NCBI RefSeq assembly: GCF_002075885.1
Contig: NZ_MDET01000004.1
Location: 62,001-126,000 of the forward strand
Direction of reading: 5' to 3'
DNA length: 64,000 nucleotides
Source: Manganibacter manganicus
Lineage (GTDB): Bacteria > Pseudomonadota > Alphaproteobacteria > Rhizobiales > Rhizobiaceae
In this document: positions 1 to 9,133 of the stretch, piece by piece
Layout of the letters: every line of letters begins with the position of its first letter
How positions within the stretch are numbered: position 1 is the stretch's first letter
Made by a program: the position numbers and the translations under genes
The notes under the pieces: generated by a model
Databases searched by the model: none
What the model was told of the DNA's origin: nothing
What the model saw: the letters and a program-made list of their open reading frames with translations, nothing else

Positions 1-2888
1 ATTTCGTCAAGCGAGTTCTTCCTGAATAGCGACGGTTTGTTTTTGTCGGGAATGCCGAAGTCGGAACCATGCGCCTCGCGTGCCGACTGCTTCTTGAAGA
101 GCGAGCGGGATATGGCTCCGGCCGGCGTCGGCATATCGGTACCCGGACCCATATCGTCCAGCGACGGTTTCTTGAAACCTGAGCCAATCGGCTTTGAATG
201 ATCGCCCGCCCGGCCCATCTCTTCGAGGGACGGCTTGGCGAAGAGTGGCTGTGCCTCTTCCTCCACAGTTTTGTGCCGCTGGCGGCCCTTGTTGTGCTTG
301 CCTTTCTCACGGCCGGAAACCGGGCTTTCGGTTTCGGCATATTTTGCCAGCGGATCGTCGGAAATGGCTAATTCCATTTCGGTGAGCCGCTTGACCTCGT
401 CGCGCAGCCGCGCCGCCTCCTCGAAATTAAGGTCGGCTGCGGCATCGCGCATCTTCTTTTGCAGATGCTCCAGATGGGCCTTGAGATTGTTCCCCATCAT
501 CTGGCCGGCATCGTCGGTGAACTGCGAGATGTCGGCGCGGACGTGGTCCTTTTCATAGACCGAATCCAGAATATCGGAGATACGCGACTTGACCGATTCC
601 GGCGTGATGCCGTTGGCCGCGTTGTATTCGAGCTGCTTTTCGCGGCGACGGTTGGTCTCCGCCATGGCGCGTTCCATAGAACCGGTGATCTGGTCGGCGT
701 AGAGGATGACTTTTCCATCTACGTTGCGCGCGGCGCGGCCGATGGTCTGGATGAGCGAGGTTTCGGAGCGCAGGAAACCCTCCTTGTCGGCATCGAGGAT
801 GGCGACGAAACCACATTCGGGAATGTCGAGGCCCTCGCGCAGGAGGTTGATGCCGACCAGCACGTCGAACGCGCCAAGCCGCAGATCGCGCAGAATCTCG
901 ATGCGCTCCAGCGTGTCGATGTCGGAGTGCATGTAGCGCACGCGGATGCCCTGCTCGTGCAGGTACTCGGTCAAATCCTCGGCCATGCGCTTGGTGAGAA
1001 CCGTGCACAGCGTGCGATAGCCCTTCTTCGTCGTCTCGCGGATCTCGCCCAGGACGTCGTCGACCTGGCTCTTGGCGGGACGCACTTCGACCGGCGGGTC
1101 GATCAGGCCGGTCGGGCGGATGACCTGCTCGGCGAAAACACCGCCTGCCTGTTCCATTTCCCAACTGCCGGGCGTTGCCGAGACCGCCACCGAGAGTGGC
1201 CGCATGGCGTCCCACTCCTCGAAGCGCAATGGGCGGTTGTCCATGCAGGACGGGAGGCGGAAGCCGTATTCGGCCAGTGTCGCTTTGCGGCGGAAGTCGC
1301 CGCGATACATGCCGCCGATCTGCGGGATGGTGACGTGGCTTTCATCGACGAAGATGAGTGCATTGTCCGGCACATATTCGAACAGGGTCGGCGGGGGATC
1401 GCCTGGTTGGCGGCCTGTGAGATAGCGCGAATAGTTTTCGATGCCGGCGCAGGAGCCGGTCGCCTCCAGCATTTCGAGGTCGAAACGGGTGCGCTGCTCC
1501 AACCGCTGCGCCTCCAGCAGGCGGCCCGATTTTTCAAGTTCTTGCAGGCGGTGCTTCAGCTCTTCCTTGATCGACTTGATAGCCTGATTCAACGTCGGGC
1601 GCGGCGTGACATAGTGCGAGTTGGCATAGATTTTGACTGATTTCAAATCGCCGGTCTTCTGGCCCGTAAGCGGGTCGAATTCTGTGATCGACTCGATCTC
1701 ATCGCCGAACAGCGAAATGCGCCATGCGCGATCTTCGAGGTGAGCGGGGAAGATTTCGATCGTGTCGCCACGCACCCTAAACGAGCCGCGCACGAAGTTG
1801 ATGTCCTGGCGTCTGTATTGCTGAGCGACCAGATCGGCCAGAAGCTGGCGCTGGTCGAGACGGTCTCCGATCGCCATCTGGAAGGTCATCGCCGTATAGG
1901 TCTCGACCGAACCGATACCGTAGATGCAGGAAACCGAGGCGACGATAATGACGTCGTCGCGTTCGAGTAGCGAGCGCGTTGCCGAATGGCGCATGCGGTC
2001 GATCTGCTCGTTGATGGAGCTTTCCTTCTCGATATAGGTGTCGGAGCGCGGAACGTACGCTTCGGGCTGGTAGTAATCGTAATAAGAGACGAAATATTCC
2101 ACCGCATTTTCGGGGAAGAACTTCTTGAATTCGGCGTAAAGCTGGGCCGCAAGCGTCTTGTTCGGCGCGAGGATCAGGGCTGGGCGCTGCGTCTCCTCGA
2201 TCACCTTGGCCATGGTGAACGTCTTGCCGGAGCCGGTGACGCCAAGCAGCACCTGCGTGCGGTCCTCATTGGCGATGCCTTCCACAAGGTCCTTGATCGC
2301 TGTCGGCTGATCGCCGCGCGGCTCGAAATCCGACTCCATCCTGATGGCGATGCCGCCTTCGGACTTTTCCGGGCGTTCTGGACGGTGTGGCGTCCACAAT
2401 ACCCCGTTCTTGTGCAGCGGATTGCCGCTTTCGATCAAATCGGCCAGCGCCTTGACCGTGGCGGTGACACCGGTGTTGGACAGCGTTTCGGCGTCCTCCA
2501 GCGAGATATCGAGACCGGCGACAGGATTCAGGCCAGCCGCCGCTCGTTCCTTGGCAGAAGCCGCGCCGCCCATGGAGGTGCCGCGCGCGGTGCGCGTGGG
2601 GGAGGCCGAACGCTCGGGGACTTTCTTCGATGGTTTCGGCTTGGACGGACGCTCTTCGACCACCTGTCCTTCGCGCTCGGCTTCCCGCGAAATCTGTTCG
2701 GCCCAATCCGAAATCGAGCCGGACAGCGGCGTGCCGGTAAACCCGGCCTGAGGCGCTTCGGAAAAGCCTTTGCGCTCCAGCGGTTCGGATGCGTCCAGAT
2801 AATCGGTCACGGCATTGCCGCGCTTGCGTGGCGCGACACGTTTGCCCTCTGCCTGCGAGGGCGATTTCCTGTCAGGGACTTTGGCCAT
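1..2888 (-). CDS. uvrB: UvrABC system protein B, 3' end beyond the window
   Basis: DNA-damage recognition helicase of nucleotide excision repair, acting with UvrA and UvrC in the cytoplasm. The reading frame is open from ATG 2888 to the window edge (962 codons), so the stop is not seen. Walker A GVTGSGKT lies at residues 216-223, against about 39-46 in E. coli, so there is an N-terminal extension of about 175 residues that is Pro/Lys/Glu-rich. The family motifs [15 protein letters not shown] and QTIGRAARN and the UvrC-binding UVR domain ([14 protein letters not shown]) are all present. After the UVR domain comes a low-complexity tail carrying a repeated F-x-K-x-S-L-[DE]-[DE] motif. Identity is certain; the role of both extensions is unknown. 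Confidence 0.97.
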   Translation of the reverse strand, partial: MAKVPDRKSPSQAEGKRVAPRKRGNAVTDYLDASEPLERKGFSEAPQAGFTGTPLSGSISDWAEQISREAEREGQVVEERPSKPKPSKKVPERSASPTRTARGTSMGGAASAKERAAAGLNPVAGLDISLEDAETLSNTGVTATVKALADLIESGNPLHKNGVLWTPHRPERPEKSEGGIAIRMESDFEPRGDQPTAIKDLVEGIANEDRTQVLLGVTGSGKTFTMAKVIEETQRPALILAPNKTLAAQLYAEFKKFFPENAVEYFVSYYDYYQPEAYVPRSDTYIEKESSINEQIDRMRHSATRSLLERDDVIIVASVSCIYGIGSVETYTAMTFQMAIGDRLDQRQLLADLVAQQYRRQDINFVRGSFRVRGDTIEIFPAHLEDRAWRISLFGDEIESITEFDPLTGQKTGDLKSVKIYANSHYVTPRPTLNQAIKSIKEELKHRLQELEKSGRLLEAQRLEQRTRFDLEMLEATGSCAGIENYSRYLTGRQPGDPPPTLFEYVPDNALIFVDESHVTIPQIGGMYRGDFRRKATLAEYGFRLPSCMDNRPLRFEEWDAMRPLSVAVSATPGSWEMEQAGGVFAEQVIRPTGLIDPPVEVRPAKSQVDDVLGEIRETTKKGYRTLCTVLTKRMAEDLTEYLHEQGIRVRYMHSDIDTLERIEILRDLRLGAFDVLVGINLLREGLDIPECGFVAILDADKEGFLRSETSLIQTIGRAARNVDGKVILYADQITGSMERAMAETNRRREKQLEYNAANGITPESVKSRISDILDSVYEKDHVRADISQFTDDAGQMMGNNLKAHLEHLQKKMRDAAADLNFEEAARLRDEVKRLTEMELAISDDPLAKYAETESPVSGREKGKHNKGRQRHKTVEEEAQPLFAKPSLEEMGRAGDHSKPIGSGFKKPSLDDMGPGTDMPTPAGAISRSLFKKQSAREAHGSDFGIPDKNKPSLFRKNSLDE

Positions 2889-3059
2889 GGCCCGAATATG
2901 GGAGAATTGCGGTGAAATAGAAAGAGGTGGGGGCCTGAAACACGCCAACTTGCGTTACGGATGAGGTGCTCCTGACATCAAGGTGTCAGGAAGTGTGCTG
3001 CTGCATACCAGTCAGTTACGCGCTTCTGCTAAGCGTGAGCCTGGAACAGGGGTGCCGAA

Positions 3060-4172
3060 GTGTCCAACTATCCGCTCGCCTACAAATTGTCGTGGCTGCC
3101 GCGCTTTCTGAGACCGTCGCTGGATGGCAATCCCGGCGATTTCGCGCCGGCTGCCGCTACCATTGCGCGCCCCCTAACGATCCAGGCGCGACTGGCTTTT
3201 GTTGGTGATATTTCTGCGGTGGCCAACCGCCGTCCTCCGAAAGTTGATCCTGCGATTCGGGATTTGCTTGCCTCGGCTGATCTCGTCATCGGTAATTGCG
3301 AAAGCCCCGTGGTGAACCGGACGCGTGCGCGATGGGGCACCTTTATCGGCACCCGGCATGCGATGCGGGAAGGCTTTCTGGCCGGGTCGCTGGCGGCGGC
3401 CGGCATCGTGCGTGAAAAGCTGGTTCTTTCGATTGCCAACAATCATGCGCTCGACCAGGGTGCCGATGGTTTTTCCCAGACGTTGGCGGCGTTAGATCGG
3501 CTAGGGATCAGTGTTGTCGGCAAGGCCGATTCGGGGATCGTGACACGGCAGGTCGGGCTGCTTGCAATCGGCTTTGCCGCCTTTACGCAGTGGCGAAACG
3601 GTGCCGCGGCGGACTTCGCCGGCAAGGTTGCGATGTCGCTCGACCCATCGGGAATGCCGGGCTGCGGGGGTGCCGTCGATATGTTGTGCGTCCTGCCGCA
3701 TTGGGACTGGGAGTTTAGGCATTTTCCTCGCACTGAAAGCCGGGTGCTGGCGCGTCGCTTTGCCGAGCATGGCGCCAGCCTGATTGTCGGTGGCCATGCT
3801 CATGTAGTCCAGCCGGTCGAGATGATTGGGGGCGCAATGGTCGCCTATGGACTCGGCGATTTCCTTGGCACGGCTTTTGCCCGCCAGCCTTGGCCGGGAC
3901 GCATCGGAGCAATCCTCGTCGTGGATGTCTGCGCCAGTGAGGGTCTGTGCGCCAAGATTGCGGCCTACCGCATGCAGTTCTTTTACCGCATGCGGGACGG
4001 CGATCATGAGCGACTGCTGCCGATCGAGGCGCTGGAGGGATCACTGCGGCAGCGCGTCGTTACACGGTTGAGCGCGATATACGGGGCCGGTTTAACCGAA
4101 GCGCAGTTTCATGCCGACAATAGCGACGACGAACAGAAAGGTGATTCCATTGGCCAGGATCAACGGCCATGA
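3060..4172 (+). CDS. CapA-like (PgsA/poly-gamma-glutamate capsule) metallophosphatase-fold protein
   Basis: 370 residues of the CapA/PGA_cap superfamily, a calcineurin-like metallophosphatase fold. The family motifs are FVGD (47-50), NCESP (79-83), NNHALD (127-132) and GGHAHVVQ near 245. The GTG start at 3060 follows an AGGGG ribosome site. I see no signal peptide, no transmembrane segment and no capsule genes (CapB/C) nearby, so capsule synthesis is not supported; a stand-alone phosphoesterase-like role is as likely. The last 27 codons overlap the convergent SemiSWEET gene by 81 bases, which may reflect a lost earlier stop. Confidence 0.8.
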   Translation: MSNYPLAYKLSWLPRFLRPSLDGNPGDFAPAAATIARPLTIQARLAFVGDISAVANRRPPKVDPAIRDLLASADLVIGNCESPVVNRTRARWGTFIGTRHAMREGFLAGSLAAAGIVREKLVLSIANNHALDQGADGFSQTLAALDRLGISVVGKADSGIVTRQVGLLAIGFAAFTQWRNGAAADFAGKVAMSLDPSGMPGCGGAVDMLCVLPHWDWEFRHFPRTESRVLARRFAEHGASLIVGGHAHVVQPVEMIGGAMVAYGLGDFLGTAFARQPWPGRIGAILVVDVCASEGLCAKIAAYRMQFFYRMRDGDHERLLPIEALEGSLRQRVVTRLSAIYGAGLTEAQFHADNSDDEQKGDSIGQDQRP

Positions 4173-4349
4173 GCCAATCAGCAGCCCGTAGACGACCCAT
4201 AGCAACACGCCGGTCGCAATCGAGCCCGTGGCAATGAGCGAAATGTCTCCAGCCTTGCGCTCACGGGCCATCTTGGCGACCTGCGGCACCCAGCCGAGCG
4301 TGGTTATGAGCGCAGCGACTGCGCCGATGATTTCGATTGCTGGATGCAT
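4092..4349 (-). CDS. SemiSWEET family sugar transporter (PQ-loop, single triple-helix bundle)
   Basis: 85 residues with three hydrophobic segments (about 5-22, 37-58, 63-82) and the diagnostic PQ motif in GWVPQVAKMARERK, followed by the loop GDISL. Bacterial SemiSWEETs are half-size homologues of SWEET transporters that dimerise to move sugars across the inner membrane. It lies downstream of the GMC oxidoreductase and dehydratase genes on the same strand, 234 bases away, so it could feed that pathway; this is inference. Its 3' end overlaps the end of the convergent CapA-like gene. Confidence 0.85.
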   Translation of the reverse strand: MHPAIEIIGAVAALITTLGWVPQVAKMARERKAGDISLIATGSIATGVLLWVVYGLLIGSWPLILANGITFLFVVAIVGMKLRFG

Positions 4350-4583
4350 TGGGATACGGGCGGAAACTTTCCACGAACGCCGTCAATGCGGCGCAAACCT
4401 CTATGCCAGAACGCAGAATTCCTGTGAAGTGGCTGCCTGTGCGCCGCGGCGATTTTTTCGTTGTGACAGCGACTGGTCTTCGTCCCATCCATTGGCGGTG
4501 CCAATGTTGAGGTTTTGGATCAGGGACCTTCCGGATTGATTCCGCGGTCGAACGTAAAGAGCTGAAATGACAGGGCTTGCTGC

Positions 4584-5795
4584 TCACGGCAGCAGCGGCG
4601 TCTGCGCCATTTCGAGATGAAGGGCCTTGCCGGTATAGGGATGTGCCTCGCAGACGGCTTCATTGAGTTCGACGCCCAATCCCGGCTCACCTGGGGGAAC
4701 GACATAACCGTCCTGCCATTCGATCTTTGTCTTCAGCAACTGTGCATGAAAGCCGTCCCACTGCTTAAGCGATTCCAGTATCAGGAAGTTGGGCAGCGTC
4801 ACGGCAAGTTGGATATTGGCTGCTCCGACGATCGGACCGCAATAGCAATGTGGGGCTATCTGGATGTGATGCGCCTCCGCCATCGCCGCGATCTTCTTGG
4901 TCTCAAAGATGCCGCCGGAGCGGCCGAGGTCCGGTTGCAGGATCGAAGCGGCGCGATTTTCAATGACACGCGCGAATTCGAACTTCGTCGTCAGGCGCTC
5001 GCCGGTAGCAATGGGAATTTTCGTTCCTCGCGCCACCTCCGCCATGACTTCGGGCATGTCGGGTGGCACGGGCTCCTCGAACCATAGAGGATCGTAGGGC
5101 TCGATGGCCCCTGCCATCCGTAGCGCGCCCGAAGCGGTGAACTGGCCATGCGTGCCGTACAGGATATCGGCTTTGGTGCCGACCGCCGCGCGGATTACCT
5201 TCAGCATGCGGACCGATAGGTCGATATCGATCAAGCGCGGCTGATGGCCGTCGAATGCAGTGTAGGGGCCGGCGGGGTCGAGTTTTACGGCCGTGAAGCC
5301 TTGCTCGACATAGAGGGCTGCACATTCGGCAGCGAGGTCGGGATCGTTGTAGACATTCCTTCCATGTGCATCTTCCGAGTGGACGGAGCCACTATGCGGA
5401 TAAAGGTAGGTGTAACTGCGCAGCTTTTCGTGCACCCTGCCGCCGAGCAGTTGATAGACCGGTTGTCCGGCTTCCTTGCCGATAATGTCCCAGCAGGCGA
5501 TTTCGAGCGCCGAGAAGCAGCCCATCGCGGAAACATCCGGGCGTTGGGTGAAGCCGGAAGAATAGCAGCGGCGAAAGAAGTTCTCGATATCGTGCGGATC
5601 GTGGCCGACGAGATAGCGCTCTGCCATGTCCTCGATCATTTTCGCCGTGACATGCGCGGAGAAGGTGGCGTTGTAGGCCTCGCCGTAGCCGACCACACCG
5701 CCGTCGGTCATCAGCTTGACGAAGATGAAATATTTACCGCCGATGCCGGGCGGTGGGTTGCCGACGACGAAGGTTTTCACATCGGTGATTTTCAT
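4584..5795 (-). CDS. Mandelate racemase/muconate lactonizing enzyme family protein (sugar-acid dehydratase-like)
   Basis: 403-residue enolase-superfamily enzyme. N-terminal capping domain to about residue 125, then a TIM barrel. Visible barrel-end residues are K171 (AVKLDP), H216 (GTHGQF), E240/E241 (WFEEP), E266 (TGERL), D289 (QPDLGRSGG), H316 (APHCYCGP) and E341. The C-terminal segment PGEPGLGVELNE resembles sugar-acid dehydratases of the ManD/GalD type. At the third barrel strand, where relatives carry the first metal-binding Asp, this protein has Gly214. The start ATG overlaps the stop of the upstream GMC oxidoreductase by 4 bases, which implies translational coupling. Substrate cannot be assigned. 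Confidence 0.85.
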   Translation of the reverse strand: MKITDVKTFVVGNPPPGIGGKYFIFVKLMTDGGVVGYGEAYNATFSAHVTAKMIEDMAERYLVGHDPHDIENFFRRCYSSGFTQRPDVSAMGCFSALEIACWDIIGKEAGQPVYQLLGGRVHEKLRSYTYLYPHSGSVHSEDAHGRNVYNDPDLAAECAALYVEQGFTAVKLDPAGPYTAFDGHQPRLIDIDLSVRMLKVIRAAVGTKADILYGTHGQFTASGALRMAGAIEPYDPLWFEEPVPPDMPEVMAEVARGTKIPIATGERLTTKFEFARVIENRAASILQPDLGRSGGIFETKKIAAMAEAHHIQIAPHCYCGPIVGAANIQLAVTLPNFLILESLKQWDGFHAQLLKTKIEWQDGYVVPPGEPGLGVELNEAVCEAHPYTGKALHLEMAQTPLLP

Positions 5796-7408
5796 TTGCT
5801 GTCCTCCAGCACCATTTCGGCGCCTTTCCAGCCCGTCATGATGGATGCGGCATTGGTGTTGCCGGTCACATTATCAGGGAAGATCGACGCGTCGATGACC
5901 CGAAGGCCACCAAGGCCGTGCACGCGCAGGCGCGGATCGACAACGGCGCGCGTTGCGTCCGGCCCCATGCGGCAGGTTGATACCGGATGATAGACGGTGC
6001 CCGAGCGCTTCCTGAAATCCTGAATCAGATCGTCGTCGCAAGTGATTGAGGTGCCAGGCAAAACTTCTTCCTCGACGATCTCGGCGATGGCCGGCATTGA
6101 GGCGATCCGGCGCAGGAATTTCACCGCCGCCAGCATTTCCAGAACATCCTTCTCGGTTGAATAAGCATTGGGCCTGATGCGCGGTTGTTCCAGCGGGTTT
6201 GACGAGCGGATCATGATTTCGCCACGGCTCGACGGTCGGCAATTGGACAGTCCGATGGAAAAACCGGGCCATGGGTCGGGCGAAAGGATAGGACGCTCGC
6301 CGCTTTTCGGAAGAACGGTCGAGAATGCCTGGAAGTAGAGCTGCATATTGGGACGCGGTTGATCCGGGTCGGTGCGGAAAAAGCCGCCGCCCTGGTTCAT
6401 CGACATGGAGAGAGGCCCGGACCGCAGCAGCAAATAGCGTGCGCCGACCAGCGCCTTGCCCCACCATGGACGCAGGATCTGGTTCAGCGTCGGCACCTTG
6501 CCCTTCCAGCTATAATTGATGCCCTGATGGTCCTGCAGATTGCGGCCGACATTCTCCAGCGCATGGATGACCGGGATGCCGAGGTCCCGCAACAATCCTG
6601 CCGGGCCGACGCCGGACAGTTGCAGGAGTTGCGGTGTGTTGATCGAACCGGTCGAGACGATCACCTCGCGGCCGGCCATTGCGGTTCTGGTTTTTCCGTT
6701 CTGCCGGTATTCGATGCCGGTGGCGCGTTTGCCGTCGAACAGAATCCGTGTCGCCAGTGCGTTGGTCTCGACGCGCACATTGGACCGTTTCATTGCCGGA
6801 CGCAGAAAGGCGCGCGCCGCGGACATACGCCGTCCATCCCTGGTGGTGATCTGATAGATTCCGGCGCCTTCCTGAGAGGCCCCGTTGAAGTCCGGATTGA
6901 TCGGTAGCCCGGCCTCTTCGGCGGCCTTGAGATAGCGCTCCGTCAGCGGGTGGACGAAACGCCGGTTGTCGGTGATGTGCACCGGGCCGTTGCGCCCGCG
7001 CCATTGATCAGCGCCGGCCTCATTGTCTTCGATCGCCTTGAAGGCAGGCAGGAGATCGTCATGGCTCCAGCCGGGATTGCCGGCGGCTGCCCATGCGTCG
7101 AAATCCTCGCGCGCGCCACGTATCCATACCATGGCGTTGATTGAACTGGAGCCGCCGAGCAGTTTACCGCGTGGCCAGTGATCGGCATTCCCGGCGAGGC
7201 CGGGGTCAGGCTCGGTCTTATAGTTCCAGTTCACGGCGGGGTCGAAGAAGGTCTTGCCGTAGCCGAGCGGCATTTGGACGAAGAAGCGGCGATCGGTGCC
7301 GCCTGCCTCCAGTACCAGAACGGAAAATCGGCCGGATGCGGACAACCGCTCGGCCACGACCGAGCCGGCGGAGCCGGAGCCGACGATGATGAAGTCATAT
7401 GTCTGCAT
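5792..7408 (-). CDS. GMC family FAD-dependent alcohol/choline dehydrogenase-like oxidoreductase
   Basis: 538 residues, the normal length for the glucose-methanol-choline family. The N-terminal dinucleotide-binding motif GSGSAGSVVAERLS is followed by the acidic LEAGG. The first family signature, around GKLLGGSSSINAM, is near residue 85. The C-terminal active-site pair is His in TVYHPVSTCRMG and Asn in GNTNAASIM. No signal peptide, so probably cytoplasmic. Overlaps the next gene by 4 bases (ATGA). It probably oxidises an alcohol or sugar feeding the dehydratase. Choline dehydrogenase itself is unlikely, because no betaine genes lie nearby. Confidence 0.9.
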   Translation of the reverse strand: MQTYDFIIVGSGSAGSVVAERLSASGRFSVLVLEAGGTDRRFFVQMPLGYGKTFFDPAVNWNYKTEPDPGLAGNADHWPRGKLLGGSSSINAMVWIRGAREDFDAWAAAGNPGWSHDDLLPAFKAIEDNEAGADQWRGRNGPVHITDNRRFVHPLTERYLKAAEEAGLPINPDFNGASQEGAGIYQITTRDGRRMSAARAFLRPAMKRSNVRVETNALATRILFDGKRATGIEYRQNGKTRTAMAGREVIVSTGSINTPQLLQLSGVGPAGLLRDLGIPVIHALENVGRNLQDHQGINYSWKGKVPTLNQILRPWWGKALVGARYLLLRSGPLSMSMNQGGGFFRTDPDQPRPNMQLYFQAFSTVLPKSGERPILSPDPWPGFSIGLSNCRPSSRGEIMIRSSNPLEQPRIRPNAYSTEKDVLEMLAAVKFLRRIASMPAIAEIVEEEVLPGTSITCDDDLIQDFRKRSGTVYHPVSTCRMGPDATRAVVDPRLRVHGLGGLRVIDASIFPDNVTGNTNAASIMTGWKGAEMVLEDSK

Positions 7409-7588
7409 GTTTGCCGGCCGCCTCGAAAACTGCGCGAGCCTAGCTGGGACAGGGGGCCACCGTCATCAGGACTACCGGCATCGCTTGTGAAAAATGCGAC
7501 GGCTTGTCGTGACAATATGGTTGCGGGCTCTTATCGGTTCTCTATGCGACTACGGGATAAAATAGCTGACTGAAAAAGGGCTGCAAGC

Positions 7589-7984
7589 ATGGTGCGATAC
7601 GCCAATGGGGAGCCGCACGGCGAACTGACACTGAGGACACTGGCCATGCCAGCCGATGCCAATGCGGCGGGCGATATTTTCGGTGGTTGGGTTATGGCGC
7701 AGATGGACCTTGCCTGCGGTATTCGCGCCGCCGAGCGCGCCAGGGGGCGGGTGGTAACGGCGGCGGTGAAGGAGATGGCTTTCGCCAAGCCGATGAAGGT
7801 CGGTGATACGCTGTGCGTCTATTCTCATGTCGAGTGCGTCGGCCGCACGTCGATGACGCTGACGGTCGAAGCCTGGGCGCAGCGCTATCTTTCCGAGTTG
7901 ATGGAAAAGGTCACTCATGCCGAGTTCGTCATGGTGGCGCTGGACGAGTCGGGGAAACCCAAGCCGGTGCCGCCGGAAAGCTGA
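7589..7984 (+). CDS. Acyl-CoA thioesterase, YciA-like hotdog fold
   Basis: 131 residues. Hydrolyses acyl-CoA thioesters in the cytoplasm. The hotdog motif includes PADANAAGDIFGGWVM with the catalytic-region Asp (GDIFGG, residues about 28-33), then the long helix MAQMDLACGI and the conserved GDTLCVYS strand. Length and motifs match YciA. It stands alone; the neighbouring HxlR regulator gene is convergent, with 12 bases between the stop codons. Confidence 0.9.
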   Translation: MVRYANGEPHGELTLRTLAMPADANAAGDIFGGWVMAQMDLACGIRAAERARGRVVTAAVKEMAFAKPMKVGDTLCVYSHVECVGRTSMTLTVEAWAQRYLSELMEKVTHAEFVMVALDESGKPKPVPPES

Positions 7985-7996
7985 GGCGCCAGCCGA

Positions 7997-8368
7997 TCAC
8001 GCCGCGTTCTCACCATCGAAACGCCGCCTTGCCTCGTTGATGCGTCCGCTATTGACGATCGCCCATTCGGCCAGTCCCTTGACCGGTATTTCCAGTTCAC
8101 GCCCCAGATCGGTCAACTCGTAGTCCACACGGGGCGGGACGGTCGCAAAGATCGTACGCGTGACAAAGCCGTCGCGCTCCAATGTGCGCAGCGTCGTCGT
8201 CAGCATTTTTTGCGAAATGCCGCCAATGGCACGACGTAATTCGTTGAAGCGCATCGGCCCGTCGCCGAGCCGGCGCACGACCAGCAACGACCATTTGTCG
8301 CCGATGCGCTGCAGGATTTGCGAAACCGCGCGGCAATCCTCGGTGCCATGAAGGTGCTCTGGTTTCAT
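7997..8368 (-). CDS. HxlR family winged-helix transcriptional regulator
   Basis: 123 residues from ATG 8368, chosen because GGAGG lies 7 bases upstream; a longer frame to 8404 has no such site. An N-terminal Cys (EDCRAVSQILQRIGDKWS) precedes the wHTH, with family motifs RFNELRRAIGGISQKMLT and LTDLGREL. HxlR proteins often control a divergent oxidoreductase gene and sense redox-active or electrophilic compounds. Here the divergent gene, 87 bases away, is an NADPH-dependent FMN reductase, so repression of that gene is likely. Confidence 0.92.
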   Translation of the reverse strand: MKPEHLHGTEDCRAVSQILQRIGDKWSLLVVRRLGDGPMRFNELRRAIGGISQKMLTTTLRTLERDGFVTRTIFATVPPRVDYELTDLGRELEIPVKGLAEWAIVNSGRINEARRRFDGENAA

Positions 8369-8455
8369 AAAAGTGCCTCCTTGCGGTCGAGTTGACGGTA
8401 TCACATATAGCGCGAGTATCGAATGTATACCATGAATTCCATCAAGGAGAGCTGA

Positions 8456-9061
8456 ATGTCAAAACTCAGGATCGCGATCGTGCTCGGTTCCACACGCACC
8501 GTGCGCTTCGCCGACAAGCCGGCGGAGTGGATCGCCGGAATTGCGCGGCAGCATGCCGGTGTCGAGGTCGAGATCATCGATTTGCGCGATTTCCAGCTGC
8601 CCTTCTTTGAAGAAGTCGCATCGTCGCTATGGGCGCCCTCGCAGAGTGAAGTAGCACAACGCTGGCAGAAGACAGTTGCCGGATTTGACGGTTTCATCTT
8701 CACTGCGGCCGAATACACGCATGGGCCGACTGCGGTGCTGAAGAACGCGCTGGATTATGCCTATACCGAATGGAACAAGAAGCCGGCCGGCTTCGTCGGT
8801 TATGGCGGTGTCGGAGCGGCCCGCGCAATTGAGCAGCTTCGCCTGCACGCGGTCGAATTGCAGATGGCGCCGGTGCGTTCGGCTGTTCATATCGCCTGGG
8901 CCGACTATCTCGCGGCCAAGGAAGGCGGCAAGGCTCTTGGCGACTTCGAGCATCTCAACCAGGCCGGTCAGGCGCTGGTCAGTGACGTTGTCTGGTGGGC
9001 AGCCGCACTCAAGGCGGCGCGTGAGGCGGAAGCTGTGGAAGGCGAAGTGAAGGCTGCATGA
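8456..9061 (+). CDS. NADPH-dependent FMN reductase family protein
   Basis: 201-residue flavodoxin-fold reductase. The phosphate-binding loop is GSTRTVRFADK (residues about 11-21). The flavin-contact stretch AEYTHGPTAVLKNALDY (about 85-101) matches the family, where the motif is usually PEYN; His replaces Asn here. Likely reduces FMN, quinones or azo compounds using NADPH in the cytoplasm. Divergent from the HxlR regulator and probably its target. AGGAGAG lies just before the start. A strong terminator follows. Confidence 0.9.
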   Translation: MSKLRIAIVLGSTRTVRFADKPAEWIAGIARQHAGVEVEIIDLRDFQLPFFEEVASSLWAPSQSEVAQRWQKTVAGFDGFIFTAAEYTHGPTAVLKNALDYAYTEWNKKPAGFVGYGGVGAARAIEQLRLHAVELQMAPVRSAVHIAWADYLAAKEGGKALGDFEHLNQAGQALVSDVVWWAAALKAAREAEAVEGEVKAA

Positions 9062-9087
9062 AGTTTGTGCAGGGATAATGTTGGTAG

Positions 9088-9112
9088 GGGCGGCAGCGAT
9101 GCCGCCCTTTTT
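9088..9112 (+). terminator. Rho-independent terminator after FMN reductase
   Basis: An 8-bp perfect stem (GGGCGGCA and TGCCGCCC) with a GCGA loop is followed by five T residues, 27 bases after the reductase stop and before the convergent CorC-like gene. Confidence 0.85.
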
Positions 9113-9133
9113 GGGCTTACCTGAGGAAACTGT

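Noticed and set aside
459..2915. Long plus-strand frames (459-1640, 1986-2915) opposite uvrB
   Set aside because: They are shadow frames of a well-conserved uvrB; their translations have no domain and no ribosome site.
2889..3059. SOS (LexA) box upstream of uvrB
   Set aside because: No GTTC-N7-GTTC motif seen on either strand; only a small CCTGACA/TGTCAGG hairpin at 2971-2990.
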